A DNA stretch of 64,000 bases, from assembly GCF_040939455.1 (NCBI RefSeq), contig NC_134108.1:9515501-9579500 (forward strand), read 5' to 3'. A program made the position numbers and the translations under genes. Shown piece by piece: positions 12,966-24,589 of the stretch (the first letter of the stretch is position 1; each line of letters begins with the position of its first letter). The notes beneath the pieces were generated by a model. It ran no database searches, was not told where the DNA came from, and saw nothing but the letters and a program-made list of their open reading frames with translations. Source of the stretch: Microcebus murinus. Taxonomy: Eukaryota; Chordata; Mammalia; Primates; Cheirogaleidae.

Positions 12966-13179
12966 CCAGCAGGGTCTTGCACCCCTTGGGAACCCCGGGG
13001 GTCATGTTTCCCTGACTCCCATGCCTTGGAGGGGTTGGGGTGGGTCAGAGCTCCCCCTCCGTCCTGGAAATAGAAAACAACAGACTTCTCCCCTCTGGCT
13101 GGGTAGAGGAAGCTGGGCAAGGCTTGGCGGAGAGCGATCTTCAAGGGTGCAAGTGCAACACCCGAGCGTCGGGCTGCAA

Positions 13180-13430
13180 GCAATTTACAGCACTGCAGAT
13201 CTCACCGATTAACAAGGGCTGTTAGAGACAGATTCTGGGGAGGTGGGAAGAGATGCCAGTTCCTATCAAGATTTGATTGCTCAGTATTCTGAGCCCCCAA
13301 AGTAATATATCAAATTTAATTTTTGAAAACAGGGCCGAGCGAGATGAACTTCCACTAATTAACACAACCCAATTTTTTTCCAGATGTATTCCAATCTCCT
13401 ACTACCCACACGGCAGACATCAAATGCTAA
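13180..13430. other. Possible conserved non-coding segment
   Basis: AT-rich unique sequence with TAAT-type sites (ccgattaacaaggg, ccactaattaacacaaccc, atcaaatttaatttttg). No repeat or coding feature explains it. A regulatory role is only inferred. Confidence 0.25.
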
Positions 13431-14247
13431 ATGCGGGGAGAGGGGATTGCACATAAAACGTTGGCTGCGAGAGGCCTTCACTCTGAGCTCCCCTTTGGAA
13501 CCGAAACTCCTCGTGACAAATCACTGTGGCTCCTCGCCACCAGGAGTCTTCTCCCTTCAGATCTTATGGCCAAGAGAAGCGCTGGCCATATGTTCACACC
13601 ATTTGGTGAAAACACACTGAACCAACAAAACACGCATTCCGCTTATGGGTAAATCTTTTTTATCGTGCTAAATGTATTCATCTTAACCGTGCTAAAATAC
13701 ACCCCGTCATTCCCCCCCCCCCCAGGAACAAATAAGCTGTCCTACGAGACCAGCACTTTCATAGCCCTGAGCCAGACACGAGCAACTGGTATCCTCCCCA
13801 GATGTCCTTTGTCACTCGGCATTCCTCAGGTGTCTTCTAAGTCCCAGTGGGTGAATGAAAAGTGAAACACGAGAGAAAAGAAAATGCTATGAAATTAGAG
13901 CCCTAAGTGGCGTCTGACAGGGGCACCAAGGAGGCCATTCACTAGGTGCAATACCTCAACAGCCCCAAGACAGTGACGCTCCCAAGAGCCCCGGACTCAA
14001 CACAGGGCTGAAGGTCACGCCAGGTCCTGGGGACGGGCCCACTCCCTGCACAACTATGAATCTCAGTTTTAAAAGTTAGCCAGCAGGTTAACACTGATGG
14101 CATAATTCGAATTTTTCATAAAGAATCATTTATGAAAGCCTATGGGCCCGAAGTACTTTTGAAGAAATTTAAATTCTAATAAAACTTCTGCGGTGTACTT
14201 GAAGATTCTGGTGGGCAGAAAATTCATCTGGCGTGCCTTGGGAACCT

Positions 14248-14430
14248 CAGCGGCCCCCAACGTTTTTGGCACCAGGGACCGGTTTCATGGAAGACAGTTT
14301 TTCCCCGGGGGTGGGGAGAGGCACGGAGTTCGGGTGGTGATGCCGGTGACGGGGAGCGGCTGTAAATACAGATGAAGCTTCACTCACAGGCCTGTTGCTC
14401 ACCTCCTGCTGTGCAGCCCGTTCCTAAGTT
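14248..14430. mobile_element. DNA-transposon (MER/hAT-like) relic
   Basis: The phrase tttttggcaccagggaccgg, then tttcatggaagacagttttt and at the other end cacctcctgctgtgcagccc, is a well-known interspersed DNA-transposon sequence in primate genomes. The internal part appears deleted. I do not name the family with certainty. Confidence 0.6.
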
Positions 14431-15929
14431 TCGTGGAGGTCAATTTTTCTACAGATGGGGGTGGGGAGGGGACGGCGAGGGGTGGGGGTGGGGTGCAGAG
14501 CTCAGGTGATGCTCTGCCCGGTTCCCAGCAGGGCAGGGACCAGTACTGGGCTGCGGCCTGGGGCTTGGGGACTGCAGCACTAGGGACTGCAACCTGAGCT
14601 GCTCACAGGACTTCACACAGACCTTGGGCTTGAGAATGAGAGGGGAGGTCCAAGAAGTCTTGCAGGTAAGAGACCTTAACACCAGCTGCTTACACCGGGG
14701 AGGGGATGGTAATTATATTTACTTCTCAGCATGAAACATATGGAGGAAGCCCTGGAGATTCCTGATGATAGCAAGGAGAGACCCTTGGAAGAGCCTGCTA
14801 TGCAAAGGCAGTGTTGCCTAGCTTTCCCGATTTGGGCTTACATTTAAACAAAGTCATTTTAGTAGAGGCACAGATATAAAGTGAGCATATGCATCTAGTA
14901 TTAACAAAAGACTCCTCTCTCCCTCTGATCTGTGGCCAACGTACATCGCAGCTTCTGTTTTGAAAGTCCCTGGTCTCCTCTGGATTTTGCATAAAGCTGA
15001 AAACATTTCTCGGGTACATACACATTCTTGGTTTCAGCTTCGTTCCAGCTCGGCATGTCACTGTTCCAACACACGTCAGCCTATGCTTCTGTTTTGGAGG
15101 CTGGGTGTAATGACATTCTATACTTCTTGAAGCCACTAATAGCCGTGCAATTCCTTCAAGTGCAAAAAACATCCAAATAGGAAGTAACCACCACTAACTG
15201 GGAAGCAATGTTACAAAGGCCGTGGTTCTTGCCTGGAGGAGCTGTATGTGGTGAAGGCTGTCTCCAGGGAGCTACATCCAAGTCTAGGTTACCTTCATTC
15301 TTTGGGAAAATTTATTTTATAGATGCTGGGCTAGCTAAATACCAAAATTATGCATAAGATCAAAGTTCCAGCTTCATTTACCTGATTTTAATCCTTCACA
15401 GAGACGAAGAGCATCCTGAATTCCACTTCCGCAGCCCACAGAACCACAGCCCATCTCCAGCGGAGTGGGAAGAGCGTGGCTCCTTTTCCTTACGGAAGCT
15501 CTCTCTGCTGTGTGCAAGATGGTACGAATCAAGTAAAACTCTGTGATCTGCTGCCTCCCATGTCTGGCCCTTGAAAGGTGTGACAAACTACTTTCTTTTA
15601 GAAAGTCAGGGTGGGTCGAGAGAGATCCACTTCCCCCAGGTCTGAAAAAAAGTTCCACCATCACGGTGTGGAACATCCCAGACTGACACTGGGTAGAGAA
15701 ATGATGCCAAATCCCTCTTGGCACCGAACAGGCAATCCACAGACTAAGCCCTTGAGGCTTTTGTAAGAAAACCAAAACTAATCAAGTCACACAAAGTGTG
15801 TGACTGCTTATGAAAATGGGAAGATACTCTCCTAGGGCTCATTTTTAGCTTGTGTGGCACACACTTTAGGGCACTGGCCACAGGGAAGTGTGTACGTATG
15901 TATGCCTGGGATTAATACACGTGGTCATG

Positions 15930-16085
15930 TGTGTTATAAGACCTTTATATACATCATCTAACTTGATCCTCACCAGTCCTGTAAGATGAGTCTTCTGCCC
16001 ATATTATGAGTGAGGAAACACAGGTTCAGAGAAACTACTTTGCTCAAGGTCAAAGAGAGCAAGCAGAGTCTGTGCTGTTGCTGTC
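15930..16085 (-). mobile_element. MIR SINE remnant, minus orientation
   Basis: atcatctaacttgatcctca, tgagtgaggaaacacaggtt and cagagaaactactttgctca follow the reversed MIR core and tail. The intergenic sequence around it (14430-17040) shows nothing else recognisable. Confidence 0.7.
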
Positions 16086-17039
16086 TTCTTCAATGAGGAC
16101 ATCTTAATTTCAGTTTAAGGAACAAGATTGCAGGAACATGGCAGTGTAGGAAGGAAGTCAGCCGTGCTCTCTGCCTGATGCAGGTGTTTTCCAAAGCTCT
16201 GCATCACGCTTAGAGAAGTTATTAAAAAAAAAAAAGAGTTCCAAGGTTAATTTGGTCAGGAAATGCTTGGGATAAGCAGGCATGTTTTCTGCCTTTACTA
16301 TGGTGATATGGATTACAGATCGCCCAAAGGAGAGTATGTAAGGAGATGTTTTTGAGATCCCTTCTGTTTCTTAGAATACATTTTGGAAAAAGTTGGAGTA
16401 AAACTTCAGTCCCTGAAATCAGGTTTGGGAAGAACATGAGTCTCCCATTTTTGGGACACACTTGATGATCACCTCCCTGCCCGCACCCTCTGCCAACTTT
16501 CCCTCGGGGTTCCTAAGTGGATTACTGTGGCATTTTGGAGGATTGCATGACTTGGACCATCCTAAAACCAAACCAGGACGGGGAATCTGTGGGCGGAAGC
16601 TGTGGACGCCACAGGCACACCTGACAGCTTGGACTTCAGAGCAGGCCTGGAATCAGGTCTTTGTCAGGCTCGGTCAGTTCCTGCGTTTCTGCAGGTTGGG
16701 CACGTAGCTGGGGGGGCTTTTATCCATCCACTTAGGACTCAAAAGCACCCACCCGGGAGCCCGAGCAGGACTGGAACTAGATATTCTCCAGGAACATTTC
16801 AGAGCTGGGAGGGGCCTCAGAGACGCCTGTGGGGCACACAGGTAAGTCTGTGGGCCATGCCGCAGGTGACACTAATTAAGTCTTCTTGATTTTAGTTCAG
16901 AACTCTTCTCACCACCCTGATTTGCAACAGCTAGAGCCTTACTCTATTGCTTATGTCAAAAATGAGTGTTTTAGATGCGTAAACACTGAACATTCGGAGT
17001 ATTTTCAAAGCAAAAACACTATTTGGAAGACTAGTCTAT

Positions 17040-17178
17040 TTCTATAATTATCTGACATGAAAGACTAGAACCTAACTGCAACAGGGCTGTTGTTCATTGA
17101 TGACTCCTCGGAGTCTAGAGCAGCTTGGCACTTATGTAGTACGCGCTCAATACATCTCTGCTGAATTCATGAATAGTG
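17040..17178 (+). mobile_element. L2 LINE 3' end remnant
   Basis: Ends with cagcttggcacttatgtagt, acgcgctcaatacatctctg and ctgaattcatgaat, the typical L2 terminus (cctggcacatagtaggcgctcaataaat...). It lies just beyond the probable ARID1B transcript end. Confidence 0.7.
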
Positions 17179-17821
17179 CGGCCTCTTGGCAGATTATATG
17201 CTGCTACCAAAAGTATTTATCAAAGTCTTAAAAAGCTTGCCTGACCATGAAGTTACAGTTTACTTCCAGGTTTTCCAGGGTGGTGCGAGGGGTGCGGGGT
17301 GGTGGTGAGCAGGGCCTTAGGCAGCTGGGCTGCGGCTGTCCAGGTAAGGAAGAGAACCTGAACTTAGCAAGAACATGGGTTGTTTGGACTGTCCATTTTG
17401 GGTTCATTTGTAATACTTTGTTTCCTTGCAGGTGAACAGATATAGGAACTGGTATATATGGTTTGATAGAAAATGAAAGATTTCCAACAGTTTTTAAATG
17501 GATGGATTTCAGGGCAAAGGCTATCTTCTTTTCATAAAAAGAGGTAGTTAATAGCTTACATTGTATGAGACTGCCCACATCCCCTTTGAAAAATCATTCT
17601 CTGTTATAACTTAAAAAAACAGCTTAACTAGTCTTTGAACAGGCACCTTCATCAGGAAAAACTGATTCTGTATCATCTCAACCTCAAACAAAACATTCTG
17701 AATAGCTACTGCTGAGCAGATGCCACCCAATATCTCTTATGTGACATTAAAAAAATTCACTCAAATACCAACAGATTCAACTTTATAGCACCATTCCAAA
17801 ATACTAAACTTTCTTTGCACC

Positions 17822-17827
17822 TTTATT
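17822..17827 (-). terminator. ARID1B: Candidate distal polyadenylation signal AATAAA
   Basis: TTTATT on the plus strand is AATAAA on the transcript strand. The sequence just 3' of it in the transcript (gtgcaaagaaagtttagtat, then tggaatggtgc) is U/G-rich, as expected of a downstream element. Its position at the edge of the repeat-poor block makes it the preferred end of the long 3' UTR. Confidence 0.45.
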
Positions 17828-18190
17828 TTTCTTTTTTGGTACACATTTAAAGTATGGGCATCCTGTAAATTTCTGAAAAGCCTCATAGAAAAAAAAAACA
17901 ACTAATTTTTAGGACAAAGCAATAACTCAGTTTATAGGCAAGATGATCTCAAGCAGGCTGTAAATTCTTCATGGGCTTCTGTAAGTCTTGATTGTGGGGT
18001 GAGAATGTAGAAAGGGTGCTACAGTCTTCCTGGATTATTCTAGAGACTGAGTTGCATATCTGCATATAAAAACTTGTTGCTCAATGGTCAGATTCTGGGT
18101 ATCAGTTATAACTCAAACCACGATAACAACAATCTTTTGTAAAGATTTTACTCTTCTGATTGACAAAAGAATTAGATATTGTATACACCT

Positions 18191-18196
18191 TTTATT
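18191..18196 (-). terminator. ARID1B: Candidate polyadenylation signal AATAAA (middle)
   Basis: A canonical hexamer on the transcript strand (ctatgaataaaaggtg), about 2.46 kb after the stop codon. It could give a slightly shorter 3' UTR isoform. Only the hexamer supports it. Confidence 0.25.
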
Positions 18197-19291
18197 CATA
18201 GTCTGTAAGAGAGAAATCAGAATAGTATTGAATTCCCTCTTACAAATTTCCATATTTTAAGCTTGGAGCACTAACGTCTGTTCTTAGCAAGCAGATGTAT
18301 TTAAAGTAGAATTATAAATGGTTTTTTAATTCAACATGTATTTGGCTGCCATTGTTTTGTAAGAAGACTGTTTGACTAAGTAATGTGGGAGTTGATAGAT
18401 GAGAGGCTGCTTGTGGAAAAAATTATTTCTTTCCTTGTGACACCAGAGAGTCATGTCTCACACTGATTGTAACTACATGTTCTTGTCTAACTCGCCCATG
18501 TCACTGGGAGGGATGAGAACAGGATGGGGGGATGGCCGAGGGCCGGGGTCCCGAGTGTGCTGTGTCTGAAGAGGGGTGAGAAGAGGTAGAGTCGGAATCA
18601 GGAGGGGTCCACCAACGGCGTAATTGTGCAGCAGTTTCAAAGAATTGATTGTTACACAATAACAGTCAATGACCCAGGAAGAAAAAGTTTAAATTAGAAG
18701 TAACTAGTATTAAAAAGCTACTGTGCACCAGGTAGGAAGGAATATGAGAATAATAATATGCCCTGAAATAGAAATAATCACTTTGCACTATGTACACCAC
18801 ATACAATATAACATATTCTCTTTAACATTGCACAATATAAATATTATACATGGTGGAGTAAACTAAATGCAAAACTTTGAGGCACACAGAAGAAACATGG
18901 AATAGATTGAACTTTGATTAAAATTAAGATGGCGTTAGTAAAAGGCAGAATGTTACATTTTCAGGCCAGTAAGCTTTTGAGATCTCACCTCAAGTGGGGT
19001 GGCAGCCACATCCCATATATACTGAAAATTATCATACCTCAATGTTATTAGAGTTAATTGCTTCAAAAAAGACTAATTAGCTAAATAATTTGAGAAAATC
19101 AAACTGTTGCTCCCCACTCTAAAATAGGTAACCCCTAATGGTCTCTTCCAAATGTAGGGTATTATAATGTGAGTACACAGCTGTATTCACCTATTTCTTG
19201 TAAATAACTTGGTTACTATGAAACCACTTGAAGGAAACTAGAACAGTATTCAAGAACACCCATCACAGTGCTTAACAAGATTTAATGTACA

Positions 19292-19297
19292 TTTATT
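19292..19297 (-). terminator. ARID1B: Candidate polyadenylation signal AATAAA (proximal)
   Basis: A canonical hexamer on the transcript strand (ttaagaataaatgtac), about 1.36 kb after the stop codon, giving a possible shorter 3' UTR. Only the hexamer supports it. Confidence 0.25.
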
Positions 19298-19380
19298 CTT
19301 AACATGTGGAACATATAAAGATTTTATACTGAATAAATGATATTCATTAAGCCAGAGGAAAAGGAGGAATTTACATCAAG

Positions 19381-19711
19381 TTTTTTTCTTTTTTTTTTAA
19401 ACTACATTATCTTGAAATACAAATGTGGATTCTCGTCACTGAAAAATCTTTGTTTGAAGTTGTGTTTCTTCCTTTTTGTTGTATTTTTTTCATTTTCTCT
19501 TTTTTTGTCTGTATTGGGAACCATTTTCTAAATCAATCCATATGCAACCATTTCCACACCTTGATTCATGAAGCAAACTGTGATCAGCTGCTCTCCCGAA
19601 ATAGAGCATGACTTTATACATACAGAAACTTGTACATTACCCTCTTTTTTTTTGTTTTTTTGTTTGTTTTTGTTTTTTGTATTTTTTCTTTCTTTTTTTT
19701 GGAGATATGGC
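19381..19711. repeat. T-rich low-complexity stretch (A-rich in the ARID1B transcript)
   Basis: Several T runs on the plus strand (19383-19398, 19499-19508, 19645-19700), interspersed with G or C, become A-rich runs inside the predicted 3' UTR. No target-site duplication or SINE body is attached, so this is simple low-complexity sequence and not a retroposon tail. Confidence 0.7.
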
Positions 19712-20659
19712 CCTAATGAAAAAATATATAAAATAAAAATAAAAAATTATTTAAATCTACCATCACTTCGTAGTTACCACATCATGAAAAAGAAACTAAA
19801 AACTTTGTACTAAAAAAAAAAAGAAAAGAAAAAAAATGAGGGTATGTTTAATGTACAACTTCTATATACATCACAGCCCATAGGCAGTAAAAAAAATATT
19901 TAAAAAATGATTAAAGGAATTGTGAAGAACTGTCATGTGGAAGGTCAAACGCCGGACAGCAGACATGACGGTAGTGGTGAGGAAGCAATTTCCGTTGATC
20001 GTTGTCAGGTATGTATTTTCAATCTTAACTTAAAAAACATTGTTTTTGCTCCTAGCCTAATGTAACCATTTTCCTGTGGAGAAACCAGTATCATTTCATA
20101 GTTTTGACTACTGACTGACATACCTCCTTGAGCCCCTACTTATATTTCTAGAAATTTCTATTGCACAGAGCTTTGGGTGATGGGATACAGTTTTTTTTCA
20201 TTCTCTGAAGAATAAAACGCATAGGAAATTGATAATTTTTCACCCTTTTGCCTCAGTGTGGTGAGATTTTCCCATCTTAACATCTTTAGCTGCAACTTTT
20301 TTCTTTAAAGTTAATTCGCTTCCCCAAAAAATGTAATCAACATGGAAAAGAACATTAAAAAGAAAATCTGTGAAAAACAAAAGTGACCTTTGAATGCACT
20401 AGACAGCAACTTTGGTTAAAAAAAAGAGAAAGAAATAAAAAAACCCCAAAGGATGTACTTATACACACAGACAGCAAATATTAATTTCATAACTGTTCAA
20501 ATTAATTATTTCTTTAATTCCCAATTGGTAATAGTGAATGGGGCAGAGGAGCAAAGATTTTCTTTTCCTTCTTCCTACGCTGGATAAACAAGAACAGAAA
20601 ACAGCCAGTTATATGCGACCCTCTATCTTCACTCACACATGCTTGCCTTGTCACTTATG

Positions 20660-22384
20660 TCATAACTGCCCAATCTGAAACAGTACGTCACAGATGACAG
20701 ATGCAACCAGAGAGTTCAGGACAGCTGATATCGAGATATCCAGCAACCGGCCCTCGTGCAAAAGGAATTCAGAGCGGTTTTCATCCACTCTGGCCATGGC
20801 CAGCAAAGCCTTGGCCGCCCTGCACATCATGTCTACACTAGGCGGTTCCAGAGGCGGGGGCTGCATGTGCATGAGGTTATGCTGGCTCTGCTGGTACTGG
20901 GCCATCGTGACCCCATCCTCCAGGAAGCTTATCAAGTTTCCAATGCTTCCCTTCTGCACAGCAATCGCCCTTGCTGCTAGCGCATCCCCTTGGGCAAGGT
21001 TCGATAAAAGCGCGGTGGACATTTCTCGACAGACTGGGTTTTTGCGGTCCCCAACGTACCTAACTAGCGTAGCATAGAATTTCTCCTGACGACTAAATGG
21101 AGGAGTGGCCAAGATCAGGTCCACATTGTTGTCCTGGATACTGAGTTTACAGAGGGTCTCCAGCACAAGTCTCTGAGGCGACAGGACCGAGTTGGGTCCC
21201 ACAGTTGGAAAGGGGTCTTGTGCCTCTGCAGACGGGCACACCATCCAGTGCAGCAAGCCATCCAAAATTGGCAAGCAGATGCTTTCCGTGTAAGCAGACA
21301 AGTCTAGCTGCCCAGAAATGTTGGCTAACGTGACCAATGTGTTATCCCTCAAGACCTCGAGGCAGTCCCACCACCACTCGTCCTTGCTGCAGGCCACCCC
21401 CTTGTCCCCGTCCTCCTCTTTCTCATAGGTCTGCGGTGCTCGTTTTCTCTCTGGATGCTCGTGGTGAAGAAGAATCAACTTCCCCAGGATCAGCACCAAG
21501 CCTGGATGTTTGGACATTTCGGCATCGTTGCCAGGCACAAAGGACAAGCTGCGGACGATGTTTGACACACAGATGCAGCGCTTGGCCAGCGAGTCCTGCC
21601 AGTGCGCGATCGTGCACAGAGGAGTCTCGTCTCGGCTCCTGGGCTCGTCCTCCAGCAGCTTGATGTTCCGGTGACTTTTGGCTTGTTGTATACCGAAGGG
21701 AAACTTACTGCTTTCGGTCTGGGGCCCAGGGTTTGCATCTTCGGGCAGTGCCCCTGGCCGAGCAGACAGGACGTCATCGATGGTCGCTATGATGCTTTTC
21801 TCCTGCTGCTCTTCAGGATCACCTTTGCCTTCCTGCTCTTTCTTTCTGCCTGTGGAGCTTACAGGGGGAGGTGGGCGCCTGCGAGGAGGAATCTCCATCT
21901 TGCTCTCAAAGTGAGTCTGGATGTGCTCCGTGGTGTCACCCCCGCCAAGCTGCCAGTGCAGAAGTCCACTGCTGAACTCCTGCACGCGGCCCAGCTTGTC
22001 AGATCGGTCAACAACAAACAGGTTGTTCTTTTTGACTATCTTTATTGGCAGCTTGTCAAACTTGCTGGCTTGCTTCGGCTTCTCCTGTGGGTCCGCAGTG
22101 GCGTCCGGCGCGGGCAGAGCAGTACTGCTCTTGTCTTCGGCTTCTGCCTTCTCGCCGTCTTCTTCCTCGTCCTCTTCGTCCTCCTCCTCGTCATCAATAC
22201 ATTCAGCATCTTCTTCCTCTTTCCCAGAATCATCTGCCAGAGACTGGCTGTCATCGGTCCTCGCTGCGTTGTGGTCAAGTGCTTTTTGGCTGGGGTCTCC
22301 CACTTCGTATTCCATGAGAATTCCAAAAATGTCAATCAGGCATTTTCTAAAGTACTCGACTAAGAGTTCAAGAAATCCAGACAG
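20660..22384 (-). CDS. ARID1B: ARID1B exon 20, coding part with BAF250_C domain and stop
   Basis: The exon has 1,725 coding bases: 574 residues (769-1342) and a TGA stop. It starts [20 protein letters not shown], directly continuing exon 19. In order it shows a Glu/Asp tract (about residues 823-853), a basic/proline patch ([12 protein letters not shown]), and from about residue 1021 the BAF250_C (DUF3518) region, an armadillo-like helical scaffold that in the ARID1 family contacts the BAF core subunits. An LxxLL motif (LDGLL, residues 1143-1147) lies in this region. Family knowledge places most known truncating human variants upstream of or within this exon, with loss of the scaffold. The acceptor is ...cctctccag. 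The protein ends ...FQIGQL, with no extension. Confidence 0.98.
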   Translation of the reverse strand: MSGFLELLVEYFRKCLIDIFGILMEYEVGDPSQKALDHNAARTDDSQSLADDSGKEEEDAECIDDEEEDEEDEEEDGEKAEAEDKSSTALPAPDATADPQEKPKQASKFDKLPIKIVKKNNLFVVDRSDKLGRVQEFSSGLLHWQLGGGDTTEHIQTHFESKMEIPPRRRPPPPVSSTGRKKEQEGKGDPEEQQEKSIIATIDDVLSARPGALPEDANPGPQTESSKFPFGIQQAKSHRNIKLLEDEPRSRDETPLCTIAHWQDSLAKRCICVSNIVRSLSFVPGNDAEMSKHPGLVLILGKLILLHHEHPERKRAPQTYEKEEDGDKGVACSKDEWWWDCLEVLRDNTLVTLANISGQLDLSAYTESICLPILDGLLHWMVCPSAEAQDPFPTVGPNSVLSPQRLVLETLCKLSIQDNNVDLILATPPFSRQEKFYATLVRYVGDRKNPVCREMSTALLSNLAQGDALAARAIAVQKGSIGNLISFLEDGVTMAQYQQSQHNLMHMQPPPLEPPSVDMMCRAAKALLAMARVDENRSEFLLHEGRLLDISISAVLNSLVASVICDVLFQIGQL

Positions 22385-23192
22385 CTGGAGAGGAGGAGAG
22401 AGAGAGAGAACAGGTGCAAGGTCACGGCATCAGATATGACTGAGAAGGTAAACACCCTGAGAGCTGGTAACACGTTTTTATAATTATTGTCACACATGTT
22501 TTCATTCCTTTCTGGCTGGGCCATGAGAGATAAACTACTTATCAGTCAGAACTAACTTCCTGAATTTTACATTATTAACTAAACCAACATCTAGCATGTT
22601 TCTTATTTGCTGCTTACTTTCTTACACGACTAAACATGAAAACTTACTTTTTATTTTCAAATTTCTCCTATTCCCAACGAGGGGGTGCTCTGCTGTTCTT
22701 TACCTTGTTTTTTTCTGATTTAGATACAATGCGCTCATTATTAGAAGAGCGGGAATGTGGAGTTTATAGATTCTTTTGCCCAAAGTGACTCTGTTTTCTT
22801 CTATTATTTATCTGAGACTTGCTTGCCAGGATTTTTATGGTTATTATTCTTAGGATTTTATGGTTATTTTTGTCTCAGGTGCCCTAGGTTACTCTAATTT
22901 ATGTTCCCTATATATCTTTTGGAGAAGATAATTTCAGCAATGTAGTAGCTCATGAATGCTGAAAATTAAAAACAAATCAATTTAGCCCCTGATAAATGAA
23001 TTAGAATGTTTCACAAAATACAATTTTACATTTTAGTTACTCACAACTCTAGCTGAAAGACAAAAGCCACTATGCAAGAACCACTGCCTAGGAGAATGAG
23101 TTTGGTTTCCTTTAAGCAAACGTTTATAGCAAGAGATTCCCAATGTACTCCGTGATTAGCCACTGCCAGGCCCGTCCCCCAACACGCCTTCA

Positions 23193-23242
23193 CCACATCC
23201 AGGGCCTATGAACAATACCACATCCAGGGCCTATGAACAATA
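23193..23242. repeat. Perfect 25-base tandem duplication
   Basis: The unit ccacatccagggcctatgaa (continuing caata) occurs twice head to tail without a mismatch, pointing to a recent duplication within intron 19. Confidence 0.95.
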
Positions 23243-23931
23243 AGTAATAAAAAGGATTCCCCCAGGGGGACATTATGCAAATCGGCTATACTTTCATCTC
23301 CTACTGTCAGGGGACATAAAAGTGGGCTCAGAGCAAATATTAAGGAGGCGAAGCCCAAGCCCCAACTATAAAGTCCATGCTTTTGGGGTGTGGAAGGTTC
23401 TATGCTTCCAGTGGATTTTCCCTCACTCTTAAAGTTTACTTTCCCAGGGGAAAAGAGAAAGTTAATAAAGCAGTTCTGGTTATGGAAATGTGTAAACAAC
23501 AACAGATTACCTACTGTAAGAATGAAAGTTAATTACTCTTGCAAATGCAGTATATATTTTTTAATACTTATTTTCTGCTAAAACAGACCTTATACAATGT
23601 TTATGACCTTATTAATATACTTTCTGTCAGTTGAAAAATTACTTTTCTGGGCTACATTGAAGACTTAAATGAGAGAAAAGAAAGAGTGGGAGATTCCTGT
23701 CTTATTTCATTAGGAGCAAGGAAATGAGATGTTTTAGCTTTTTCCACTGAAAGTAGAGAATTGTTCATATGCTGTAGGGAAAATCGTCTTTTCTCATCTT
23801 TATTTCTAAATATTTATTTAAAAGCCTATAGCCCAGCTGACTGTTGGGCCTTTTTCATACACTTCAGTTCTTTTCTCTTCTAGCTATTATGCTGGAAGCT
23901 ACTTTAAGCCTAGCTCTGAACAAAGGAGACT

Positions 23932-23992
23932 TTTTATTTTTATTTTATTATTTCAGCATATTATGGGGGTACAAATTTTAAGGTTTCAAATC
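23932..23992 (-). mobile_element. Very short L1 3' end, minus orientation (strepsirrhine-type)
   Basis: A T-rich lead and then atttcagcatattatggggg followed by tacaaattttaaggttt. This aligns with the start of the L1 tail at 6864 (atttcaggacattatgaggg), so the two belong to related subfamilies. It is severely 5'-truncated. Confidence 0.6.
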
Positions 23993-24589
23993 ATGCTTTT
24001 AAATGTCCACTTCAAAATAATCTTTAGAAAGTCAGGAACAGGAGAGAGCAGACCAAAAAACAACTGTGGCCATGAGTTCATGACTATTTTAGCTGACTGA
24101 AGGGTACGTTAAACTGTTCTCTCTACTTCTACACATTTTATATAAAACATTTTTAACTTTAAATTGCTTTTTAATTAAAAGAAAGATGTCAAATCCTCCT
24201 GGAAAGTAAGGTAATATTCCACTGCAACCAACTGCATTTCCAACACTGACTACAGTCATAACTTTATGTTACATTTTGATTAATTTCCATCGGCCTGTTA
24301 ATATTCATTCTAAACAACAATTTAACTTTACTATTATCTATACCATACACACACACAGAGTCAATGCTTTCTTATGAGAAATATAAGTATGTGCGTGTAT
24401 ATATACTGCACATTAAAGTGAATATTATCCCAGTCAACTACACAATGATTAAGGTTGGTTTATAACAATTGCAATGACTAACAATGTTAGGCAATACCTA
24501 GTAACTTGGGCATTAGTTCAAGCGTAAGTATGTACTAGTTAATTTTCTAATATTCACTTTGGTCCTTAGTTGGACTGGTGTTGGCTTAC

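Larger units (their letters stand above)
7300..13100. other. GC- and CpG-rich intergenic block
   Basis: About 6 kb of elevated GC with local CpG clusters (for example 10540-10690 and 10960-11520). Many long spurious frames on both strands follow from the scarcity of stop codons in such DNA. No promoter, first exon or splice-linked coding run could be built. It might be an isochore fluctuation or hold an unannotated transcript start. Confidence 0.5.
1..17799. other. Intergenic region downstream of ARID1B
   Basis: No gene could be supported here. Open frames up to about 236 codons exist, but they sit in GC-rich DNA on both strands and show no recognisable domain, splice pattern or codon signature. 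Composition changes along the region: AT-rich at 400-750 and 6100-6900, GC-rich with many CpGs at about 7.3-13.1 kb, then AT-rich again. Recognisable content is mostly old repeats (MIR, L2, Alu monomer, L1 and DNA-transposon remnants, listed separately). In human the next gene downstream of ARID1B is TMEM242. None of it is recognised here. Confidence 0.7.
17800..20659 (-). other. ARID1B: ARID1B 3' UTR (probable extent)
   Basis: About 2.9 kb downstream of the stop is AT-rich, almost free of recognisable transposons, and contains three AATAAA hexamers on the transcript strand. The strongest distal candidate is at 17827-17822, followed by U/G-rich sequence, and an L2 remnant lies beyond it (17040-17178). 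The lack of repeats over nearly 3 kb, in contrast to the flanks, supports a conserved UTR. The exact end cannot be set without transcript data. Confidence 0.55.
22385..24589 (-). other. ARID1B: ARID1B intron 19
   Basis: 2,205 bases, donor gtaagc, acceptor cctctccag. AT-rich. It contains a short tandem duplication (23193-23242) and a lineage-type L1 tail (23932-23992). No alternative exon is evident in the rest. Confidence 0.9.

Noticed and set aside
15374..15775. A 133-codon minus-strand frame in the intergenic region
   Set aside because: Unique sequence without recognised homology, no promoter, splice or poly-A context. A lncRNA or gene fragment cannot be excluded but is not supported.
21602..22363. 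A 253-codon open frame on the plus strand over ARID1B exon 20
   Set aside because: It lies wholly opposite a confident coding exon. Its leucine/phenylalanine-rich look reflects the reversed Glu/Lys codons of ARID1B. No independent support.
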